Origin: Bog-257 sp963805985
Lineage (GTDB): Bacteria; Acidobacteriota; Terriglobia; Terriglobales; Acidobacteriaceae
Direction of reading: 5' to 3'
Length of the DNA: 64,000 bases
Assembly (NCBI GenBank): GCA_963805985.1
Contig: CAWDWG010000008.1
Coordinates: 310,001 to 374,000, forward strand
The position numbers were made by a program, and so were the translations under genes. The notes under the pieces were generated by a model. The model saw only the letters and a program-made list of their open reading frames with translations, was not told where the DNA came from and made no database searches. Positions 50,167 to 57,296 of this stretch are shown here, in pieces (the first letter of the stretch is position 1; each line of letters starts with the position of its first letter).

Positions 50167-52227
50167 CTATTTGCGGCTGCCCGTCGTCTCCGGCTGCTCT
50201 TCCGCAACAGCCGTTGTGGGTTGTTCTTCCTCTTCGGAGCCGGCACTCTTCTCGATCGCCGTCCGATCCAGTGGATGCTCGTGCTCGTATTGTTCGATCG
50301 ACATCTTGCCGTCGTACCAGGACCAGTTCATCGGGTATGCATCCGGATCGAACATCACTCCGTACAAGTGCCAAACGATGATCGCCAGCGTGGCGAGCAC
50401 AGCTTCGTAGAAGTGAATGGTGATGGCGACATCGATCCACCAGCCGGGCACGCGCTCGCCGACGCCGACCTTGAACCAGGCCATCAGACCGGTGCTGGCC
50501 ATGACGAACATGCCCCACACCAGCGCCCAGTATTCCATCTTCTCGGCGTAGGTGAAGCGGCCGAACATCGGACGCTGTTCGCTGTAACCCAGGTAGTAGC
50601 GGAAGGCGTCCCGCGCGTCGGTGACGTCCTTCCAGTCGGGCAGCATGTCTTGGATCAGACGGCGGCCGTCTTTGGTCTTGATGACGTACCACAGGTGAAT
50701 CAGACTGACGCCGATCAGGACCACGCCAGCGATGCGATGGATGTAACTGCGCACCAGCTCGTTGATGAAGATCGCAGCCAGCCAGGATGACGGATAGCGC
50801 AGGGCGAATCCAGTCAGCACCAGCGTGAAGAAGCTGGCCAGCAAGGTCAGGTGCTGAATGCGCTGCGACAAGGTCATGCGGAAGAGAATGCGCGGCTGAC
50901 CAATGCGGTGCAGGATCAGCTTTTTGCGGAAGACGATCAGGTTGTGCAACACCATGCCGCCAATCACGGCGACAATCATCCAGATGTAGAAGCGGCTGAT
51001 GAGGCCGATGATCTTGCTGCCGAAGTCGGCCTTGGCGGTACCGTCCAGGTGCACTTTGCTGGTGATGAACTTGTCATTCGCGCCAGGATGGCACTGGCCG
51101 CAGGTCTTGGCCAGGTTGGCATGGTTGATGGTCGATTTCGGATCACTGGACGGCAGAATGTTGTGAACGCCGTGGCAGCTGGCGCAATTGGCGACCGTAT
51201 TCGATCCGACTTTCTGCGCCATGCCGTGATAGCTGGCCAGATAGGAAGCGTAACGGCCTCCGGGCACGCCGAATTCGTTGGAGAGCCGCACACTCTCATG
51301 GCATTGCCCGCAAGTGTTCTTCACATTGGCGGCGGCGACCGATGAATTGGCGTCCGTGGGCGCCTTGATGGTGTGAATGCCGTGGCAATCGGTGCAAACC
51401 GGCGCCTGCCAATTGCCGCGAGCGATGGCTTGCCCGTGAGTGCTCTGCACATATTCCTGCTTGACGCTGTCGTGACACTTGGCACAGGTGACGGGGACGT
51501 TGAACTTGTTGATGGGCGACTTGGGATCGCCGGCGCCCAGGATGTCATGCTCGCCGTGACAATCGGTGCAGACTGCGGCTTTCTCAGAGCCGGCTGCGAC
51601 TGCTTTGCCATGCACACTGTCTTGATAGGAGGTAAAGGGGGCGGAACTCACGCCGCTCGACGCCATGACCAGCTTCTGTCCGTGGCAGGCGCCGCAAGTC
51701 TGCGGAATGTTGGTATGCGCGACTTTTGACTTGGGATCGCTGGGCGGCAGAATCTCGTGTACGCTGCCATGGCAATCCTGACACTTGGCTACGTTGGTGT
51801 TGCCTGCTGCAGCGGCCTTGGCGTGGACGCCGTGATCGTAGGCGGCTTGCTGGTCGGCGTGGCAGGTTGCGCATACTGGCTTGGCCGGAGCCGGATCGTG
51901 CGGGAAGGCTTTTATGTCGCTGTGGCAGTCGGTGCAACCGAACATGCTATGGACGGAGCCCTTGAACTTGGCGTCGTCGACGTGCAGGCTGATCTGCTTG
52001 CCGTTCTCTTCCTTGATAAGGGTCGCATCGCTATGGCAGGCGAGGCATTCGTCATTGCCCATCTTCGCGGTAGCCTTAGCCGGGGAAGAATGTTTCTTGG
52101 GCGCTGACGGGGAAGATTGCGCCGGGGTCCCCGACGAGCCCCGGGTCTGGGCTGGTTGGGGTGGTTGGGCAGGGCCCGCTATTGAAAAAAGCAAAGCAGC
52201 AAGAAGAACCAGACCACAGCGTTTCAC
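50167..52227 (-). CDS. Fused 11-haem cytochrome c / cytochrome b quinol oxidase (CbcL-like)
   Basis: I choose the GTG at 52227 (GAGGGG before it), which opens directly into a signal peptide (KRCGLVLLAALLFSIAGPAQ); an in-frame ATG 45 bp upstream gives a longer n-region. The periplasmic half holds eleven CXXCH sites (CLACH, CTDCH, CATCH, CQDCH, CGACH, CTDCH, CAKCH, CTDCH, CGQCH, CASCH, CGQCH). The C-terminal ~290 residues are a four-helix cytochrome b of the HydC/FdnI type with paired histidines in GGMVLHNLIVF, IHRIAGVVL...IHLWYV and IIVWHLYGVMF. Such a c/b fusion is what CbcL is in Geobacter (there nine c-haems), a menaquinol oxidase used at low potential. It is 686 residues and probably forms an operon with the ImcH-like gene. 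Confidence 0.87.
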   Translation of the reverse strand: MKRCGLVLLAALLFSIAGPAQPPQPAQTRGSSGTPAQSSPSAPKKHSSPAKATAKMGNDECLACHSDATLIKEENGKQISLHVDDAKFKGSVHSMFGCTDCHSDIKAFPHDPAPAKPVCATCHADQQAAYDHGVHAKAAAAGNTNVAKCQDCHGSVHEILPPSDPKSKVAHTNIPQTCGACHGQKLVMASSGVSSAPFTSYQDSVHGKAVAAGSEKAAVCTDCHGEHDILGAGDPKSPINKFNVPVTCAKCHDSVKQEYVQSTHGQAIARGNWQAPVCTDCHGIHTIKAPTDANSSVAAANVKNTCGQCHESVRLSNEFGVPGGRYASYLASYHGMAQKVGSNTVANCASCHGVHNILPSSDPKSTINHANLAKTCGQCHPGANDKFITSKVHLDGTAKADFGSKIIGLISRFYIWMIVAVIGGMVLHNLIVFRKKLILHRIGQPRILFRMTLSQRIQHLTLLASFFTLVLTGFALRYPSSWLAAIFINELVRSYIHRIAGVVLIGVSLIHLWYVIKTKDGRRLIQDMLPDWKDVTDARDAFRYYLGYSEQRPMFGRFTYAEKMEYWALVWGMFVMASTGLMAWFKVGVGERVPGWWIDVAITIHFYEAVLATLAIIVWHLYGVMFDPDAYPMNWSWYDGKMSIEQYEHEHPLDRTAIEKSAGSEEEEQPTTAVAEEQPETTGSRK

Positions 52228-52304
52228 AGAACCCCTCGCTTTCCTTGGGCGCTTACAGATAGCGGGTAACACATAACCATCGCTGAGACATGTACCAAGG
52301 GGCA

Positions 52305-52380
52305 GTGAGTGTACTCACGTGAGGACGTGACACAGGTCACATGCCAGTTGGTTCTCACCGCACCGCGTGAGCCAAATCAC
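52305..52380. promoter_or_regulatory. Three Crp/Fnr-type sites before the CbcL-like gene
   Basis: GTGA-GTGTAC-TCAC (52305-52318) and GTGA-CACAGG-TCAC (52327-52340) are centred 22 bp apart, 78 and 100 bp before the chosen start. A third site, GTGA-GCCAAA-TCAC (52367-52380), lies 40 bp further. The rest of the 405-bp region to the next plus-strand gene at 52633 shows no gene. Confidence 0.78.
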
Positions 52381-52632
52381 CTGAATTCGGGCTGAAAGGC
52401 GAGGTTTATTCGAGGCAGCATTCATGCGGTGGCGGAGGGAGTCAGAAAGTAAATAGTGGAGAAGTCAAGAACGGCAGCAGAAGTCGGAGCCGGTCCTCGC
52501 GTCAATTTTTCGAACGTCCGTTTGAGCGAGGGAATGGCAATAGCCTTAGCGGAGGGGCTCTGGCTACGACTTGTCAGTGAAGGCGATTACAAGAGCCAGG
52601 CAGGGGAGATAAAGTAGTTTCCGGAGAGCCTC

Positions 52633-53328
52633 TTGCTAAACCTTGTGCTTCTGCCTGGGCTGGACGGAACTGGAGACCTGTTCAAGGATTTCGTTCGTGC
52701 GCTTCCCTCAGAAGTCGCTGTTGTGACCATGCGTTATCCAACCGACCGCTGCCTGCCGTACTCCGAGTTGATGGAAATGGTACGCGCCGCCTGCCCACCC
52801 TCCTCGCTAACTGTGCTCGTCGCAGAATCGTTTTCGACACCCTTAGCAATCCAGTACGCGGCGACTAATCCTGCCAATCTTAAGGGCCTGGTTCTGTGTG
52901 CTGGGTTCGCCATGAGTCCAGTCCAAGGCTTTCGACGCCTGTTCTGCACGGTCCTTATGCCGATTGTTTTTCGTATCAGGTTGCCTGAACTCGCGGCAAA
53001 GCGGTGGCTGGTTGGAGTGGATGCCCCACCTTCGTTGCTGAATGCAATCCGGTCCGCGATCGCATCAGTTCAGGCAAAGGTGTTGCTAGATCGCATCCAC
53101 GCTGTGCTTACCTGTGATGTTCGTGCCGAGCTAGGGCGGGTTACCGTGCCCATCCTGTACATCCAAGCAGCACAAGACCGGTTGGTGAAACCCTCGAGTT
53201 TCGAGAACATGAAGCGAATCAAGTCGCAGGTAACCGTTGCGCGAGTTGATGGGCCTCATCTTTTGCTGCAAAAGGAACCCGGGAAAGCAGCTGAGATCAT
53301 TTGGAAATTCGTTCAGCAGCTTCGCTGA
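52633..53328 (+). CDS. Alpha/beta-hydrolase-fold protein
   Basis: A 231-residue protein from a TTG start behind GGAGAG. The N-terminal strand LNLVLLPGLDGTGDLFKDFV and the nucleophile elbow VLVAESFST (A-E-S-F-S in place of G-x-S-x-G) suggest an alpha/beta hydrolase with Ser87-like nucleophile. The acid in VTVPILYIQAAQDRLV and the histidine in VDGPHLLLQKEP complete a triad. The substrate is unknown, and no exported signal is seen. It faces the HTH-less Crp-like gene on the other strand. Confidence 0.82.
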   Translation: MLNLVLLPGLDGTGDLFKDFVRALPSEVAVVTMRYPTDRCLPYSELMEMVRAACPPSSLTVLVAESFSTPLAIQYAATNPANLKGLVLCAGFAMSPVQGFRRLFCTVLMPIVFRIRLPELAAKRWLVGVDAPPSLLNAIRSAIASVQAKVLLDRIHAVLTCDVRAELGRVTVPILYIQAAQDRLVKPSSFENMKRIKSQVTVARVDGPHLLLQKEPGKAAEIIWKFVQQLR

Positions 53329-53465
53329 CGTCTTGCCATCACGAGAAGCGCCTGGGAGCCCCAACGATCCAATACCCAGGAAACTGGAACCATTCAAGTC
53401 TGCGAAGCGGACAGAGGGTAGGGTTTTGCAATTTGACTTTAGATCGCGGGCAACTCGGCTGCGGC

Positions 53466-53975
53466 CTACACCACCATGGCTCGCGGGCGGAAGGTGATGC
53501 GAGGATGGCGGGTGCGTACCATGGCGATGGTGCGGACTCGCTCGTACGCGCCGTGCAGGTCCTGGCTGAGCATGCGCACGACTTCCATGCAGACCGGCTG
53601 GTTGTCGCGCAGAAACTTCAGCAGCTCTTTTCTGCGGACAAAGACCACCTGCGAATTATCCAGCAGCTCGGTGGTGACCTCGTAGGGAGTGTTGGACAGG
53701 ACGGCGCCCAGGCCCAAGACCTCGCCCGGCCCGGCAATTCGCAAGACAAGCCGCTTGCCTGTTTCCGAACAGATGGTCAGTTTGGCGCGCCCATCGCACA
53801 GGATGAAGATTCCCCGAACCGGCCGGCCTTCGGCAAACAGAATGGCGCCGCGGGGGTAGGAAGCGAGAGACTTGATTTCGTCGAACGCCTTCAACGACTC
53901 CGCGGGCATGTCGCAAAAAAGGCGATCGGGTCGGAAATCGCAGGTCAAGCAACTCGACTGAATCGTGCTCTCCAT
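53466..53975 (-). CDS. Crp/Fnr-family sensor protein lacking the DNA-binding domain
   Basis: I start at the ATG at 53975, which puts the two GTGA-N6-TCAC sites upstream; the frame is open to 54059. The 169 residues have an N-terminal Cys cluster SCLTCDFRPDRLFC (Cys9, 12, 21), a cyclic-nucleotide-type beta barrel (YPRGAILFAEGRPVRGIFILCDGRAKL...PGEVLGLGAVL) and the long dimer helix, then stop at RTRHPRITFRPRAMVV where the winged helix should begin. It is 43% or so alike to the complete copy next to it by eye. Position of the FNR core cysteine is Ser108 here. It could be a relic or a regulator that pairs with the complete copy as a non-DNA-binding partner. Confidence 0.78.
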   Translation of the reverse strand: MESTIQSSCLTCDFRPDRLFCDMPAESLKAFDEIKSLASYPRGAILFAEGRPVRGIFILCDGRAKLTICSETGKRLVLRIAGPGEVLGLGAVLSNTPYEVTTELLDNSQVVFVRRKELLKFLRDNQPVCMEVVRMLSQDLHGAYERVRTIAMVRTRHPRITFRPRAMVV

Positions 53976-54011
53976 ACTGCTGGTAATACAGTTCTGCGCA
54001 TGGTGCACGCA

Positions 54012-54047
54012 GTGATTGCAGTCACCCGTTTTCGTGACCCTATTCAC
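54012..54047. promoter_or_regulatory. Paired Crp/Fnr-type sites before the HTH-less gene
   Basis: GTGA-TTGCAG-TCAC (54012-54025) and GTGA-CCCTAT-TCAC (54034-54047), both exact, have centres 22 bp apart. They end 37 bp before the ATG at 53975, which supports that start over the one at 54059. Confidence 0.75.
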
Positions 54048-54200
54048 AAACGACCGCAAGAATGCGCCGCGCCGACGCTATGAGAGGAACGTATTCGTTA
54101 TGTTTCCAATCGGTTGAAGGGCGCAGGAGATAATACGCAGCGATGCAGCCCAAAAGGGTACACGTCCACATCAAGTGGCAACAATGTTCGTCGCGGCGTG

Positions 54201-54923
54201 CTACTGCGTGACCGCCATGGCTTTCAGCGCTGCCTTGTTGCGAATCAGCAGCGTCGAGCCCTTGGCTTGCACGATCTGGCGCTTCTTGAGATCGGCGAAG
54301 AGACGGGTCACGGTCTCGCGTGAGGTCCCGATCATCTGTGCGATTTCTTCGTGGGTGAGCGCCAGTTTGACCCGGGGCTCGATTTTGGCGGCTTCGCCGT
54401 TGCGCAGGCTCCATTCGAGCAGCAGCTTGGCCAGCTTCTCGCCCGCCGAATGTGACAGACCCAGCGCACGAATCTCGCGACAGGCGGAGTTGTACTTTTC
54501 GCTTAGCTGCTCGGCCACCCGCAGACAAGCTTCGCTATGGTCCTTGAGGAAGCGCAGAAAGTCTTCGCGCTTCACGAAGTTCACCTGGCACGGATCGACG
54601 GTCTCGGCGGTCAGCTCGTAAGCCTTGCCGCCTACCGTAGCGCTGAGCCCCAGAACTTCTCCCGGCTCGGCAATCTTGAGAATCAAGGTCTTGCCGTCGG
54701 TCGAGCAGATGGAGAGTTTCACGCGCCCTTTGCACAGGACGAAGATGCCACGCGGTGTCTGTCCTTCTACAAACAGGACCGCGCCCTTGGGATAAGCGGT
54801 AGCGTACTTAATGTTTTCAAAGCCCTGTAAGGCGGCTGGTGGAAGATCGCAAAAGATATGCTCGGCTCGCATCTTGCACGCGAGGCAGCTTTCGATGATG
54901 TCCAATCCGTATGGTGTAAGCAC
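54201..54923 (-). CDS. Crp/Fnr-family transcription regulator with FNR-like cysteines
   Basis: The 240-residue protein begins at a GTG (54923) behind AGGGGG. The N-terminal cluster SCLACKMRAEHIFCDLP has Cys13, 16 and 25; the fourth ligand candidate is Cys112 in VDPCQVNF, at the place of FNR Cys122 (MVCEIPF). The sensor barrel is at 40-125, the dimer helix at 125-155 and the winged helix-turn-helix at 178-230, LTHEEIAQMIGTSRETVTRLFADLKK. The recognition helix has Arg192, Glu193 and Arg197, the three residues that read GTGA in CRP. So sensing may be FNR-like ([4Fe-4S], oxygen) with CRP-like binding. It is the likely reader of the GTGA-N6-TCAC sites in this window, and weak sites lie in its own upstream region. 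Confidence 0.87.
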   Translation of the reverse strand: MLTPYGLDIIESCLACKMRAEHIFCDLPPAALQGFENIKYATAYPKGAVLFVEGQTPRGIFVLCKGRVKLSICSTDGKTLILKIAEPGEVLGLSATVGGKAYELTAETVDPCQVNFVKREDFLRFLKDHSEACLRVAEQLSEKYNSACREIRALGLSHSAGEKLAKLLLEWSLRNGEAAKIEPRVKLALTHEEIAQMIGTSRETVTRLFADLKKRQIVQAKGSTLLIRNKAALKAMAVTQ

Positions 54924-55038
54924 GACGACCCCCTGAAGTTACATCGTATCCCCGGGTTTTACGGTCGAAGCGTGTGCGAGCCGCTTCGAGGGGCCAAGAA
55001 CATCGGTGTCGCGCTTAATTTCGCTCGCGCACCCTGCC

Positions 55039-55074
55039 AAGTGCTGGCAGTCACCTGTTGTGGTGATCTGCCGG
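55039..55074. promoter_or_regulatory. Degenerate Crp/Fnr-type site pair before the regulator gene
   Basis: GTGC-TGGCAG-TCAC (55039-55052) has one mismatch; 22 bp on, GTGA-TCTGCC-GGAA (55061-55074) keeps only the left half. They lie 116 and 138 bp upstream of the regulator start (54923). The 385-bp region 54924-55308 shows no gene. Weak evidence for autoregulation. Confidence 0.4.
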
Positions 55075-55308
55075 AATCGCATACAAGGCTGTAAACAGAG
55101 GCTTTGTGGACGATAGGTGCCACTTTCGGCATTCCAGGCTTTGCTCCAGATACACTCCAGCGAAACATTGGGGGCGCACAGGCAACAAGTGCAGCCGTCA
55201 CAAACGGATGTGATTTATGAGATGCTGAGGCTTCGCCTCGGGCAGGAACAGAGCAGGGAACTCCCTTGCTGAGAAGAAGATAAGCTACCATACAGAAGCC
55301 TCAGAACG

Positions 55309-57249
55309 GTGCACGGCACAGCAACCGACGGCATGCCATCCAAAGCAGACTTCATGACAGTCGAGTCGCTTCCGGTCCAGGAAGCCGGCCAGCCCCATTC
55401 GCAGCGCCGGGACCCGGCCGCCATCGGGATGGCGATAATTTACGCGGCCTTGGTGGGTGTGTTGCTGGAACGAGTTACCGCCGTCGCCGGCGATCTTCAA
55501 TTGTGGGGCGATGGTTGCTGGTTTCTGATCAAGATTGCATCCTCGCGCAGCTACTATCTCTGGATCGGGGACTGGAAAAAGGAGCTGTTTCGCTCTCGCC
55601 TATTTACCATCCTTGCCGAACAAACCCCGCTGGTGCTGGCCACGCATCTGCGCATTCATTCGCTGCATGGGCTGTCGCTCATCTTTGGGATCACGCTTTA
55701 TAGCCATGCGCTGTTGAGCCTTTATCTGTGTTATCGCTATGCCGCGAAGCGCTGGTACATGTTGTTCCCGCTGCTCAGCTTTTTTGCGGGAACCATGAAC
55801 GTGGAGGCTTACCTGGCCACGGACAGCCACTTCATCGTGTCGCTGTATTGGCCTCTGCTTTTCATTCTGCTGTTCCGTGATGAACTCAGCCGTGCGACCA
55901 GCTTGCTGCTGATTGTGCTTTCCGTTCCCACCATCCTGAGCTACGAGTCGATGCTGTTCTTCGGCTTGATCCTGGCGGGCGTCTGCGTATGGCGCTCGAG
56001 GCGCCTACCGCAGCAGCGCCGCCTTATGGCGGGGCTGGCAAGCTGGTACGGCGCTGGAGCGGCGCTCTCGGCAGCGGCAGTGATCTGGCCATTTGATCCG
56101 GCGAACAGGGAGGGTTTCCTGCACGGCTTGCTCTACCTGCTGGGTTCAAGCCATCTGGCGGCTAAGGTTTCTATCGTCGTGCTGATCTGTTGCGTCGCGT
56201 TGCTGACGCTCCCTGCAAAAGTCCGACGGATTGAAACAGCAGTACTGACGGCAGGCTTGGCAAGCGTCGCGTACTTATTCGTTAAGGTCCTGGTGGGATT
56301 GGCGCCTGTAAGTCTTAATGTCGAGGTTCAGGCGCGCGTGTTGAACGTGGTTTTGCCGCTGGCCGCGACCGGCCTGTTATTCCTGGTGGTGACTGGATGG
56401 GCGAGGCCGGATGCTCGCGCCATCGGACTTGCTGCGATCCTGATCGGCGCACTGGGGTTGGGACAGGTTTTCTGGAATCTGGCGGCGATCGGGCGTTGGC
56501 AGGTGATGCTGGCGACGTTGCGTTACGAATTGTCGCTGCACCAGGGGCCGCTGGTTTACGGCGACTCGATTCTTTCCAAACAGGTGGGGCCCTTGCACCT
56601 GAGCGAACTGCACGCCGGCTGGCCTCTGCTCCCGCTCAGTCTGTATGTTCAGGGAAAGGGTGAAATTCGATCGTTGCTGGTGCCGGCGCCGGGCTCGTAT
56701 ATGCCGTTCGATCCACTTGCGCCGGCGACGTTGCCCGATTTGTCGCGCTACCGAGTTCGTTACGACGACTATCGGGAGTTCCTCGCGCACCAATGGCAAT
56801 TCCGACTGGGAGAGACATTGACGCTTACCAGTGGTGGCAGCGCTGCTCCTTTCATGCGCGGCAACTGGCAGGGTGTCGAAGACTGGGCGACGTGGGGCGG
56901 CGAATCTGAGTTTGGGTTGGACCTGCCGTTCGATACGGGAGAGTTGCCGGAGGCTGTGTTGCTGTCGGCTATGGTCGCTCCTAATCTGTCGCCTAAATAC
57001 CCCGAGATGACGGTGCAGGTGCTGGTGAACAATGTTGCGGTGGGCACGTGGAACTTCCAATACTCCCCGGATGTGTTCACCACCCGAACCGTGCAAGTCC
57101 CTCGCGATGTGCTTACGCTGTCGAATCCTGTGCAAATCCGATTCCATGTTGCTGGTGTGGTGCATTCTCCAGCAGAAATGGGTACAGCACAGGATCCCCG
57201 AAAATTGAGCCTGGCATTCGTGAAGATCTCGTTACAAGCGGTGCGGTAG
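55309..57249 (+). CDS. Large polytopic membrane protein, GT-C-like with C-terminal beta domain
   Basis: The 646-residue frame starts at a GTG; ATGs at 55333 and 55354 are equally possible, none with a clear ribosome site. About 11 membrane helices span residues 38-405, the first followed by a loop containing LQLWGDGCWFLIKI, a place where GT-C glycosyltransferases have an acidic catalytic residue. A soluble part follows from 410, ending in a beta-sandwich (residues ~500-646: LTLTSGGSAAPFM, LPFDTGELPEAVLLSAM, TVQVLVNNVAVGTWNFQYS). The family is unknown to me. It is followed by another large membrane protein 48 bp downstream, probably in one operon. Confidence 0.75.
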   Translation: MHGTATDGMPSKADFMTVESLPVQEAGQPHSQRRDPAAIGMAIIYAALVGVLLERVTAVAGDLQLWGDGCWFLIKIASSRSYYLWIGDWKKELFRSRLFTILAEQTPLVLATHLRIHSLHGLSLIFGITLYSHALLSLYLCYRYAAKRWYMLFPLLSFFAGTMNVEAYLATDSHFIVSLYWPLLFILLFRDELSRATSLLLIVLSVPTILSYESMLFFGLILAGVCVWRSRRLPQQRRLMAGLASWYGAGAALSAAAVIWPFDPANREGFLHGLLYLLGSSHLAAKVSIVVLICCVALLTLPAKVRRIETAVLTAGLASVAYLFVKVLVGLAPVSLNVEVQARVLNVVLPLAATGLLFLVVTGWARPDARAIGLAAILIGALGLGQVFWNLAAIGRWQVMLATLRYELSLHQGPLVYGDSILSKQVGPLHLSELHAGWPLLPLSLYVQGKGEIRSLLVPAPGSYMPFDPLAPATLPDLSRYRVRYDDYREFLAHQWQFRLGETLTLTSGGSAAPFMRGNWQGVEDWATWGGESEFGLDLPFDTGELPEAVLLSAMVAPNLSPKYPEMTVQVLVNNVAVGTWNFQYSPDVFTTRTVQVPRDVLTLSNPVQIRFHVAGVVHSPAEMGTAQDPRKLSLAFVKISLQAVR

Positions 57250-57296
57250 AAAAACGCAGGGTATAACTGATACAAGTTGATGGCAGCGATTTGACT

